From DASQDN01 sp035630195 (lineage in GTDB: Bacteria > Acidobacteriota > Terriglobia > Bryobacterales > Bryobacteraceae), in contig DASQLD010000332.1 of assembly GCA_035630195.1 (NCBI GenBank), positions 1-18,925 on the forward strand: DNA of 18,925 nt, written 5' to 3'. The notes beneath the pieces were generated by a model. It searched no databases. It was not told the DNA's origin and saw nothing but the letters and a program-made list of their open reading frames with translations. Position numbers and translations under genes: made by a program. This document shows, in pieces, positions 1 through 6,956 of this stretch (positions are counted from its first letter, which is position 1; each line of letters opens with the position of its first letter).

Positions 1-788
1 CGCGCGATTTCGCCGCGGTAGAAAAAATCACGCACGGCATTGATCGCTTCGCGTCTAGATGCGCCCCCTTTTAGGGCGCGCTGTTCGGCCGCAGCCATCG
101 CGCGCAATGTTCTTGCCAAGTCGGGCTGACGAAAAACATCACCTGGTATTGGCATCTGCCCCGTCGGCGTGAAGACGGTCTTGGAAGTGGGCCAGAGTTC
201 GAAGAAACGACGGCTGCGCACGATCGAGTTCGCTCGTGTTTCGTCAAGAGGCATACCATCGGCTAAATCGATCGAGGGCGCAATCACGTCGGAGAACGAC
301 ATCATGCCGAACTCTTCGAGGGCAACCAACCCACTCTCGACCATCCCAGGAACCAAGGCAGGCATCATGCCGGCGACAGGAATGATTCCTTTCAGTCCGC
401 CTGGTTCGAGAGCAAGTAATTCACCCGCCAGAATTCGACGGTTGCGGAACAACTCCGCCGACGCCATTTTCGGCATCGGCCCGACACCCGCAATGGAGAA
501 GACGCGGCCGTCTTTGGTGCGGATAAGGACGGGTGATTCCCCGCCGAAGCCGAAATGGGAGAACTCGGAAACTGAAGCTGCGAACATCGCAGCCACACCG
601 CCATCGACCGCGTTGCCGCCTTTGTGAATAAGGCGCATGCCAGCTTCAGCGGCGTAGTCACTACCAGTCGCGACGGCGGCTCGCAAGCCACGGACGGACT
701 GACGAGCGGGTCTTTCCCGCTTCGAATCACGCTGTGCCAGGAGGAGGACGGCGGCGCCCAGAAGCAAAATAAGAAAGTTGCGCCGCAT
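1..788 (-). CDS. ggt: Gamma-glutamyltransferase family protein, N-terminal part (partial)
   Basis: The gene runs off the left edge, so only about 262 N-terminal residues are visible. Translated from the ATG at 788 it begins with a short basic and hydrophobic stretch (MRRNFLILLLGAAVLLLAQ) that looks like a signal peptide or membrane anchor, implying export. Next come family hallmarks: a GGNAVDGGVAA motif, an FGFGGE segment, and a VPGMVESG...EEFG...APSIDLADG block typical of the large subunit of gamma-glutamyltransferases, which cleave gamma-glutamyl bonds such as glutathione. The self-processing Thr that makes the small subunit lies outside the window, so activity cannot be judged. The start is 25 bp beyond the stop of the sensor kinase gene, so it is probably the third gene of that operon. 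A separate -10-like TATAAT lies just ahead of the start. An ATG 8 bp upstream is out of frame. Confidence 0.85.
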   Translation of the reverse strand, partial: MRRNFLILLLGAAVLLLAQRDSKRERPARQSVRGLRAAVATGSDYAAEAGMRLIHKGGNAVDGGVAAMFAASVSEFSHFGFGGESPVLIRTKDGRVFSIAGVGPMPKMASAELFRNRRILAGELLALEPGGLKGIIPVAGMMPALVPGMVESGLVALEEFGMMSFSDVIAPSIDLADGMPLDETRANSIVRSRRFFELWPTSKTVFTPTGQMPIPGDVFRQPDLARTLRAMAAAEQRALKGGASRREAINAVRDFFYRGEIA

Positions 789-794
789 CTTCGC

Positions 795-800
795 ATTATA
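795..800 (-). promoter_or_regulatory. -10-like TATAAT six bases before the ggt start codon
   Basis: On the minus strand a perfect TATAAT is followed by GCGAAG and then the ATG of the gamma-glutamyltransferase gene. If used, transcription would start at or next to the A of the ATG, giving a leaderless message. No good -35 box lies at 16-18 bp; the nearest TTGACT (831-826) is 25 bp away. There is no convincing ribosome-binding site. Could be chance. Confidence 0.3.
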
Positions 801-813
801 GGAGGAATTCCCG

Positions 814-2142
814 TTATAGAGGTAAAGTCAAAAGAGCCTCGCACCCAGGCGACGTCTCGAGATTACTTAACGTCAGAGCGCCTCCGTGAGCTTCAGCGAT
901 CTGCCGGCTGAGGACCAGACCGATACCCGAGCCTCCTGGCTTTGTCGTGAAAAACGGAACAAACAAGTTTGCCGTGTTTGCGAGACCGGGTCCTTCATCG
1001 CGAACATAGACCGCCGCTTGCAGGCCGGAACGCATCCAGCCGACGGTTACCATGCCGTTAGTTTCCAAGGACGCGTCTGCCGCGTTGCGAATCAGGTTGA
1101 TCAGCAATTGATCCAACTGATCGGAATCGCCCCGAATCACCGTGGGCTCGCCTGGTTGAACGACGATGGGAACGCGATTCTCCAGAGAGGAGACACGGCT
1201 GATCCAGGTTGCAAGGTCGACCGGGTCAAACCTTGGCCGTGGTAACTTCGCCAACCGAGCGTAGGCGCCGATAAATCGGCTTAATCCTTCACTGCGGGTC
1301 GCGATGATTTCCAGTCCACGAATCATGTCATCTTCCCAATCGTCGTCTCGCGGAGTTCGCTTGAGGAGCGTCGATAGGCTTGTCGCAATCGATTTTATTG
1401 GGGTGAGCGAGTTGTTTAGCTCATGCCCGAGAACGCGCACCAGCCTCTGCCACGCTTGTAGTTCTTCTTCGCGTAGAGGCCGGGTGAGATCGGTGATTAC
1501 GAGAAGTTGATGCGGCAATCCGCCTTCCCGAAAGTCGGACCGGCTGACACCCCAACGACCACTTGCGCCACGAAACGTGCGCTGCACTGTTTGCGAGCCC
1601 TCGCCGGTCAGAAACTCGGCCAAACCAATTTCCGCTGCGGGCAGATTCACGACTCGTTCGGATGGAAGCCCGACCAGCCTCTCTCCCGCACGATTGATCA
1701 GCTTGAGTTTAGCTTCATGATCGAAGGCGAAGATGGCGACGTCGATTTCCTCCATCACTTTCCGAAGGAGAGTTGTTGCTTCGAGCGCCCCTAGACGTTG
1801 GGCGCGAAGTGTAGCGCCCATCGCGTTAACCTGTTGCATAACTTCGCCCAGGGCATCCTCAAACCGGGCGCCGCGCGCGCGAATGGAGTAATCGCCTTCC
1901 CGCATTGCTTCAAGGAGATTGGCTAACGTTCGGAGCGGGGAAGCGACCCGTTCCCGAGCGGCGCCCGCGAATCCAAGCCAACAACCGATGACTACGAGTC
2001 CGACCGTCCACTGGACTTTCGCCGGATAGTTCTCCACATAAAGGACAATCAGCGCAGTGAGAACTGCAGGCAGGCCGGCCGCAAGCGCCAGAATCTGCAC
2101 CCGGCGTTCGTGTACGAGCGGCCTCATCCCGTCCCGTTTCAC
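814..2142 (-). CDS. Sensor histidine kinase, membrane-bound, NtrY/NtrB-like
   Basis: A 442-residue two-component kinase. Two hydrophobic segments (about residues 16-36 and 44-62) anchor it with almost no periplasmic loop, so it probably senses an intramembrane or cytoplasmic cue. A HAMP-like linker (63-118) and a PAS-like domain (about 120-225) follow. The phosphorylated His is H240 in LGHELNN. The ATPase part has an N-box (LINLIRNAADA, about 347-357), G1 (DEGPGL, 382-387), an F-box (FVPFFTTK) and G2 (GGSGIGL, 403-409), all intact. The start is GTG at 2142, whose GTGA overlaps the TGA of the upstream response-regulator gene, a sign of translational coupling; an in-frame ATG lies 15 bp downstream. 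The partner is surely the adjacent sigma-54 activator. The signal sensed is unknown. Confidence 0.93.
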   Translation of the reverse strand: MKRDGMRPLVHERRVQILALAAGLPAVLTALIVLYVENYPAKVQWTVGLVVIGCWLGFAGAARERVASPLRTLANLLEAMREGDYSIRARGARFEDALGEVMQQVNAMGATLRAQRLGALEATTLLRKVMEEIDVAIFAFDHEAKLKLINRAGERLVGLPSERVVNLPAAEIGLAEFLTGEGSQTVQRTFRGASGRWGVSRSDFREGGLPHQLLVITDLTRPLREEELQAWQRLVRVLGHELNNSLTPIKSIATSLSTLLKRTPRDDDWEDDMIRGLEIIATRSEGLSRFIGAYARLAKLPRPRFDPVDLATWISRVSSLENRVPIVVQPGEPTVIRGDSDQLDQLLINLIRNAADASLETNGMVTVGWMRSGLQAAVYVRDEGPGLANTANLFVPFFTTKPGGSGIGLVLSRQIAEAHGGALTLSNLETSPGCEALLTLPL

Positions 2143-3494
2143 AGGTTATGGCGTTGGAGCCGCCGGTAAAGAGCGCTGCGACTGAGACCAAGCGCGTTTG
2201 CCGCGTGGCTGACATTGCCGTCATAACGAGCGAGCGCTTTCTTGATCAGAAAGGCTTCCACCTCTTCAAGACTCATGTCGTCAAGACGTCCCGATCCAGT
2301 GGAAGACGATCGCAAAGCCAGGTCGGCGAGTCGCACCTGTGTGTCCTGCGCCAAGAGAACCGAGCGCTCAACGACATGGTTCAATTCTCGGACATTCCCT
2401 TGCCAGGCATTTTCTATCAGCGCTTGCATCGCCGCCTGATCGAAGCCGAGCAGGCGCTTGCGATATCGCTGAGCGTATACGCTAAGGAAGTGCGACGCCA
2501 GGAGCGGAATGTCCTCCTTGCGCTCCCGTAGGGGCGGAATGTGAATTTCAATCGTATTCAATCGGAACAGCAGATCCTCGCGAAATCGGTTGTTAGCGAC
2601 TTCCTCCGCAAGATTTGCGTTTGTCGCGGAAATGATCCGTACGTTCACTCTCTTGGTTTTCGAGGAACCGACTCGTTCCATCTCACCAATCTCCAGAACC
2701 CGAAGAAGCTTTGATTGCAGGTTGAAGGGTACATTGGCGATCTCGTCGAGGAACAGCGTGCCGGTATCGGCGAGCTCGAATCGTCCAACTCGATCCGCTT
2801 TCGCATCTGTGAACGCGCCCTTCACGTGGCCAAACAATTCGCTTTCAAAGATTCCTTCCGCAAGGCCGCCTGCATTGACAGTTACAAGGGGCTTCGAGGC
2901 GCGTTCTGAGATTGCGTGAAGAGTTCGCGCAACAACCTCTTTGCCGGAACCAGGCTCTCCTGTGATGAGCACGTTCGCATCCGAAGGACCGACGCGTGAG
3001 ATGAGTTGAAGAACGGGCTGCATCGATGGCGCTTCTGCGATCATCAACGGCTTACCCTCGGCTCGTAGCAGCCGATTCTCGGCTTCGAGCCGCTGACCCT
3101 TTCGCAGGGCTTCGCTCAAGGCGAGTTGTGTTTTCACGATCGATACGAGTCGCGCGTTGTCCCAAGGTTTTTGAACGAAATCGCGCGCGCCGCGACGCAT
3201 CGCCTCGACTGCAAGTTCGACGCTGCCCCATGCCGTCATCACGACGATCGGAATTGTAGGGTCAGTTGCCTGAATCTTCCCAAGCAGATCCAGGCCCTCC
3301 TGACCGGATGTCGTGTCGCGGGTGTAGTTAAGATCCATGATCAATGCATCGTAGTCTCGTGTTTCGAGCGCATGGATCACGGCCTCGGGAGAGGACACCG
3401 CCTCGGTCTGGTAACCTTCAGCCTTCAGCAGGAATCGCAATGCCTCGAGAACGTCGGCCTGATCATCGGCGATCAGAATTCGTTTTCTATCCAT
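2139..3494 (-). CDS. Sigma-54-dependent response regulator, NtrC family
   Basis: From the ATG at 3494 the protein has 451 residues; a TTG six codons upstream (3512) is an unlikely alternative. The receiver domain (1-120) has acidic D10/D11, phospho-acceptor D54, T87 and K109. The AAA+ sigma-54 interaction domain (about 150-385) has Walker A GEPGSGKE (179-186), Walker B GTLFLDEI (245-252), and the sigma-54 contact loop as GAFTDA (226-231) rather than GAFTGA. A Fis-type helix-turn-helix closes the protein (about 412-450, with AANALGLSRSALYRRLQ). On phosphorylation by the overlapping downstream kinase it should oligomerise and open sigma-54 promoters. One such promoter is visible in this window, ahead of the AAA+ ATPase at 6957, but a link between them is inference. 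The closest named relatives are NtrC/ZraR/AtoC-type regulators; a specific symbol is not justified. Confidence 0.95.
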   Translation of the reverse strand: MDRKRILIADDQADVLEALRFLLKAEGYQTEAVSSPEAVIHALETRDYDALIMDLNYTRDTTSGQEGLDLLGKIQATDPTIPIVVMTAWGSVELAVEAMRRGARDFVQKPWDNARLVSIVKTQLALSEALRKGQRLEAENRLLRAEGKPLMIAEAPSMQPVLQLISRVGPSDANVLITGEPGSGKEVVARTLHAISERASKPLVTVNAGGLAEGIFESELFGHVKGAFTDAKADRVGRFELADTGTLFLDEIANVPFNLQSKLLRVLEIGEMERVGSSKTKRVNVRIISATNANLAEEVANNRFREDLLFRLNTIEIHIPPLRERKEDIPLLASHFLSVYAQRYRKRLLGFDQAAMQALIENAWQGNVRELNHVVERSVLLAQDTQVRLADLALRSSSTGSGRLDDMSLEEVEAFLIKKALARYDGNVSHAANALGLSRSALYRRLQRHNL

Positions 3495-3543
3495 TCGATT
3501 CGATCCGGGCAAAAAGTGAGCGCATTTGAAGATTCCCTAACAT

Positions 3544-3561
3544 CTTCGCTTATCGGCGAAG
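3544..3561. repeat. Short inverted repeat upstream of the response-regulator gene
   Basis: CTTCGC-TTATCG-GCGAAG is a perfect 6-bp inverted repeat in the 184-bp gap between the aminotransferase stop and the regulator start. No T-tract follows on either strand, so it is not an obvious terminator. It could be an operator or a leader hairpin about 50 bp before the regulator start, or chance. No clear sigma-70 or sigma-54 promoter was found in this gap. Confidence 0.3.
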
Positions 3562-3678
3562 TCCAGTGCGCTCTCTCGGCTCCGGTGTTACGCGTAGAAT
3601 CCGAGTGTTTAAAACCGCTTCCTCTGGCGCGGCTCCGTTCCAGATTTATATGCGCTGTTGAGTCTATGCGTGATCCCA

Positions 3679-4899
3679 CTACGCGGGTTTGACGTTTTTC
3701 AGCGCCTTGGCGAGGATCTTTACACCGGCATCGACTTCCTTCTTCCCGATTATGTAAGGCGGGAGAAATCGCAGGACGACATCATGAGTACAGTTGATCA
3801 GCAGGCCTTGCGACATGCAATCGAGCACGATGTCCTTGCCGGGGGCGGTTAATTCGATACCCAGCATTAATCCCTCACCGCGGACTTCCTTAACGATGGA
3901 GTGCTTACGGGCTAGATCGTCCAGCTTCATACGGAAGTAGCGACCGGTGTCGCGCATCGACGGCATGATCTCCTGCAGGATGTCGAAGAATTCCAGCGCC
4001 ACCCGGCAGGCAACGACGTTACCGCCGAATGTAGATCCATGCATTCCGGACGAAATGGACTTTGCAGCTCTCTCGTTCGACAAGATGGCGCCGAGTGGCA
4101 GACCACACGAAATAGGCTTCGCCATGACTGCAATGTCCGGCATGATCACCGGATCGAGCAACTGATACGCGAAGTAGGTCCCCGGCCGCCCAACTCCGCA
4201 TTGGATCTCATCAAATATCAGCAGCGCATCGAAGCGATCCGCTAATTCCCGCGCTCTCCTGAGGAACTCCGTTGATAGCGGATAGATCCCACCTTCGCCT
4301 TGTATCACCTCAAGTACGATCGCCGCAGTACGTTCCGATACCGTCTGCTCAAGCGCGGTCACATCGTTCACGTGCAGAAATTTGACTCCCGGAAGAAGAG
4401 GCTCAAAATCCTTCCGGTACTTGTGTTGTCCTGTGATCGACAATGCTCCCAGAGTGCGTCCATGGAATGAATTCTCGAGAGAAATTATTTCGAACTTCTC
4501 GGGAGACAAATGCGTTCCATGGGAGCGCGCCATCTTTATGGCTCCCTCCATGGATTCTGTGCCTGAGTTGCTAAAGAAGACACGCTGCAAACCGCTCGCC
4601 TCGGCGAGCCGCTTTGCGAGCGGACCCTGGAATTCGTGATAATAAAGGTTGGAACTGTGCACGAGCTTGCCGGCCTGGTCCCTAATCACCTTCGTGATTC
4701 GAGGATGAGCATGGCCGAGAGCGTTGACACCGATCCCCGAAATTAGATCCAGATACTTCTTGCCGGTGATGTCCCAAAGATACGGTCCCTTTCCGCGGCT
4801 CAATACGATCGGGTAGCGCGCATAGTTCTGTAGTAAGTACTCGCGCTCAAGATCGACAACGGAAGACACTTCTGGCTGCGTCGCGGTTAGGGTTTCCAT
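3679..4899 (-). CDS. argD: Acetylornithine aminotransferase-like class III aminotransferase
   Basis: A full-length (406 aa) PLP-dependent class III aminotransferase, expected to be cytosolic and to interconvert N-acetylglutamate semialdehyde and N-acetylornithine (arginine synthesis). PLP-binding and fold motifs are in order: GIGVNALGHAHP (55-66), NSGTES (111-116), SFHGRT (144-149), FDEIQCGVGRPG (229-240) with the PLP-contacting Asp, the Schiff-base lysine K261 in AKPISCGLPLGA, and GSTFGGN (288-294). Neighbouring functions in the same family (ornithine, 4-aminobutyrate or succinylornithine aminotransferases) cannot be excluded, and no other arg gene is nearby. The start is ATG 4899; a Shine-Dalgarno-like AAGGAG directly abuts it with no spacer, which is unusual. 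It is divergent from the DinB gene (26 bp gap) and upstream of the two-component genes on the same strand, separated from them by 184 bp. Confidence 0.9.
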   Translation of the reverse strand: METLTATQPEVSSVVDLEREYLLQNYARYPIVLSRGKGPYLWDITGKKYLDLISGIGVNALGHAHPRITKVIRDQAGKLVHSSNLYYHEFQGPLAKRLAEASGLQRVFFSNSGTESMEGAIKMARSHGTHLSPEKFEIISLENSFHGRTLGALSITGQHKYRKDFEPLLPGVKFLHVNDVTALEQTVSERTAAIVLEVIQGEGGIYPLSTEFLRRARELADRFDALLIFDEIQCGVGRPGTYFAYQLLDPVIMPDIAVMAKPISCGLPLGAILSNERAAKSISSGMHGSTFGGNVVACRVALEFFDILQEIMPSMRDTGRYFRMKLDDLARKHSIVKEVRGEGLMLGIELTAPGKDIVLDCMSQGLLINCTHDVVLRFLPPYIIGKKEVDAGVKILAKALKNVKPA

Positions 4900-4913
4900 C
4901 TCCTTATCTTATA
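4900..4913 (-). promoter_or_regulatory. TATAAG and zero-spacer AAGGAG before the argD start
   Basis: On the minus strand TATAAG (4913-4908) is followed by AT and AAGGAG (4905-4900), which touches the ATG at 4899. A Shine-Dalgarno normally needs about 5-9 bases of spacer. Either the start is poorly served by it, or the TATAAG is a -10 box giving a nearly leaderless message. No -35 is evident. Confidence 0.3.
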
Positions 4914-4925
4914 CTCGGAGGCAAT

Positions 4926-5432
4926 ATGGAGCGCCTTTTTATTGATTTCTCCGTTGACAAGCTGCGGCAGCTAGAGACCAGGATTCAGCATTGCCTGACC
5001 CTGCTCACGCTGGAGCAAATCTGGTGGCGCGGTTCGGAGGAATCGAACTCTGTAGGGAATCTTGTGCTTCACCTGAGCGGAAACGTCCGCCAGTGGGTTA
5101 TCTCTGCCGTCGGTGGCGCGCCGGATATTCGCCAGCGGGCTGGTGAGTTTGCCGCTCGCGGGGGAATGCCTGCCGACCAACTCATCAAGGGGCTTAAGGA
5201 GACGATGGATGAGGCGGTACCGCTCATCTCAAACCTTTCCCGGGAAAAACTCACAGCTACAGTTGTCGTTCAGGGTTATAACCAATCTGTCGTTGAGGTC
5301 GTCTATCACGTAGTGGAGCATTTCGCGCTCCATGCGGGGCAGATCATGTATGCCACCAAGCTGCTCCAGAAGGTCGACCTGGGTTTCTACCGACATTTGC
5401 ATTCATCAACCCATAGCGAAAAAACGCCGTAG
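4926..5432 (+). CDS. DinB-fold metalloprotein (DUF1572-like)
   Basis: A 168-residue protein of the DinB/YfiT-like four-helix bundle superfamily. The three conserved metal-ligand histidines are visible: H49 (in NLVLHLSGN), H132 and H136 (in HVVEHFALHAGQI), matching the H...HxxxH pattern. Members are metal-dependent enzymes, often thiol transferases, but many including this subfamily have no assigned substrate. A clear Shine-Dalgarno GGAGG (4917-4921) lies four bases before the ATG. It heads a tight plus-strand row: the stop is 6 bp from the pcm start, so the two are very likely co-transcribed. Its promoter must lie mostly inside the 5' end of the divergent aminotransferase gene. Confidence 0.85.
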   Translation: MERLFIDFSVDKLRQLETRIQHCLTLLTLEQIWWRGSEESNSVGNLVLHLSGNVRQWVISAVGGAPDIRQRAGEFAARGGMPADQLIKGLKETMDEAVPLISNLSREKLTATVVVQGYNQSVVEVVYHVVEHFALHAGQIMYATKLLQKVDLGFYRHLHSSTHSEKTP

Positions 5433-5438
5433 ATCGAA

Positions 5439-6053
5439 ATGATGCTAACAGCGGAGCACATTGAACAGCGAGGCATCCGAAATTCTGAGGTGCTGCGGGC
5501 CATGCACTCGGTTCCACGGCACGAATTTGTCCCTCCGAATTCGATCGAGTCGGCTTATGAGGACCGGCCCCTTGACATCGGCTACGGGGCTACAATTTCA
5601 CAACCATACATAGTTGCAGCTATGTCTCAGCTGCTCGAGTTGAGTAAGCATCATCGAGTCCTCGAGATCGGCACAGGATCAGGGTATCAATCGGCTATTC
5701 TCGCGGAGCTGGCCGCTGTTGTGTATTCTATTGAAGTCGTCCGACAATTGGCGGAATCGGCTGCCCGTACATTGAAGCGCCACGGCTACGATAATGTGCA
5801 CGTTCGCTGGGGTGATGGATATCTAGGTTGGCCGGAAGAAGCGCCGTTCGATCGTATCATGTTGACGGCTGCGCCGACTGAGGTTCCTCCGGCTTTGATC
5901 GGGCAACTCGCGAACGGCGGCCGGCTGGTTGCGCCGGTTGGAAGCCCCTCGAACCAACAACTCATCGAAGTGTTGAAATCCCGCGAAGGGCGCGTTCACC
6001 GACGCATTATATTCCCGGTATCCTTTGTACCAATGGTTCCCTCGCACAGTTAG
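5439..6053 (+). CDS. pcm: Protein-L-isoaspartate O-methyltransferase
   Basis: A 204-residue class I SAM-dependent methyltransferase that methylates isoaspartyl residues in aged proteins to start their repair. Signature parts are the N-terminal GIRNSEVLRAMHSVPRHEFVP block (12-32), the ATISQPY substrate-loop motif (51-57; usually QTISQPY), and the SAM-binding motif VLEIGTGSGYQ (74-84) followed by an acidic residue near 99 (SIEV). The length matches the family. The start is ATG 5439 or the adjacent ATG 5442; neither has a strong ribosome-binding site, consistent with translation coupled to the DinB gene 6 bp upstream. Protein repair fits thematically with the ClpB-like ATPase downstream, but that is inference. 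Confidence 0.93.
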   Translation: MMLTAEHIEQRGIRNSEVLRAMHSVPRHEFVPPNSIESAYEDRPLDIGYGATISQPYIVAAMSQLLELSKHHRVLEIGTGSGYQSAILAELAAVVYSIEVVRQLAESAARTLKRHGYDNVHVRWGDGYLGWPEEAPFDRIMLTAAPTEVPPALIGQLANGGRLVAPVGSPSNQQLIEVLKSREGRVHRRIIFPVSFVPMVPSHS

Positions 6054-6078
6054 GGTGCGCCATTGCTACATTGGGCGC

Positions 6079-6829
6079 ATGCCTGATACCTCTCGTCCTA
6101 ACGATCATTTGTTAAGTGGAAAAGTGTTAAGCGGAAAAGTTGCTGTCGTAACCGGAGCCACAAAAGGCATCGGAAAAGCGGTCGCTGAAACGCTGGCTCG
6201 AGAAGGAGCGTCGGTGGCCATCTGCGGACGATCCCAAGCGGAAGTGGAGGCGTGCAAAAGAGCTGACGACGAGCACAGGGTCACCTGTGTCGGGAATCGC
6301 CGCAGATGTGCGGCAGCCTGACACGGTCGCAACCTTCTTCGATTTTGTAGATGCCACATTCGGTGGGTTGGACATCCTGGTAAACAATGCGGGGATCGGT
6401 ATTTTTGCCCCGGTTGCCGAGCTAGATTTCGAAGCGTGGAAGAAAACCCTCGATACCAACTTGAGCGGGGTGTTTTACTGCTGCAAGGAATGCATACCAC
6501 GGCTCATTGAGAGAGGCGGAGGTTCAATCATTAACATAAGCAGTCTGGCGGGAAAGAATCCTTTTGCAGGGGGGGCGGCGTATAACGCTTCGAAATTCGG
6601 ATTAAATGGGTTTTCTGAAGCTTTGATGTTAGATCATCGCAGGAATAATATCCGTGTCACGTATGTTATGCCCGGTAGCGTTGACACAGATTTTAGCAGC
6701 CGGTCTGAACGGGCGACTTGGAAAATGGCGCCTCAGGATGTCGCAGATGTTGTCATGGCCGTGATCCGGATGCCGGAAAGAACTACCATAAGCCGTGTAG
6801 AAATGCGGCCTTCGATACCACCCAAGTGA
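6079..6829 (+). pseudogene. Short-chain dehydrogenase/reductase, split by one frameshift
   Basis: Two overlapping reading frames together make one SDR of about 250 residues. The first, from ATG 6079, carries the Rossmann motif VTGATKGIG (residues 24-32) and CGRSQAEVEA. The second carries the rest of the family core: the NNAG motif, the catalytic Ser region (NISSLAG), the catalytic YNASK and a PGSVDTDF segment after it. The frames join near 6253: reading on from 6254 gives AKELTTSTGSPVSGIAADV, as expected for an SDR, so two bases were lost or one (the T at 6253) was gained. Unrepaired, the first frame stops at 6321 after 80 codons and lacks the active site. The rest of the sequence looks well conserved, so this may be a sequencing or assembly error or a very recent mutation. 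Substrate unknown; NAD(P)-dependent oxidoreductase by family. It starts 25 bp after pcm. Confidence 0.88.
6112..6141 (+). repeat. 15-bp imperfect tandem duplication in the SDR gene
   Basis: TTAAGTGGAAAAGTG is followed directly by TTAAGCGGAAAAGTT (13 of 15 bases equal). In frame this makes the peptide LSGKVLSGKV, whereas SDRs normally have one such LxGKVA stretch before the first beta strand. It preserves the frame and probably only lengthens the N-terminus. Confidence 0.8.
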
Positions 6830-6859
6830 CGTGTACACTGGCATCGATCTCCGTACTCT

Positions 6860-6869
6860 TAAGCGCTTA
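6860..6869. promoter_or_regulatory. Palindrome upstream of the sigma-54 promoter
   Basis: TAAGCGCTTA is a perfect 10-bp palindrome 17 bp upstream of the -24 element at 6887. It could be an activator or accessory-factor site, but enhancer sites usually lie further away (about 80-200 bp), and a lone 10-bp palindrome can be chance. Confidence 0.3.
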
Positions 6870-6886
6870 GGATACGTCAAGATGTT

Positions 6887-6902
6887 TGGCACATAAGTTG
6901 CT
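6887..6902 (+). promoter_or_regulatory. Sigma-54 (RpoN) -24/-12 promoter
   Basis: TGGCACA-TAAG-TTGCT matches the sigma-54 consensus TGGCACR-N4-TTGCW at every defined position. The invariant GG (6888-6889) and GC (6900-6901) have the required 10-bp spacing. It is the only strong match I noticed. Transcription is expected to start about 12 bp past the GC (near 6913), leaving a leader of about 44 bases before the ATG at 6957, with GAGGGAG as ribosome-binding site. It lies between the SDR stop (6829) and the AAA+ ATPase. Such promoters are silent without an NtrC-type activator; one is encoded at 2139-3494. Confidence 0.85.
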
Positions 6903-6956
6903 CGAAATTGTCCCGAGAGTTGGAAAACGGATCGCTTTCGGAGAGGGAGAAATGAG

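Noticed and set aside
392..844. Minus-strand frame from the ATG at 796
   Set aside because: Wrong frame relative to the clear gamma-glutamyltransferase motifs; no homology visible.
3126..3692. Plus-strand open frame of 188 codons
   Set aside because: Antisense to the response-regulator receiver domain; no motif.
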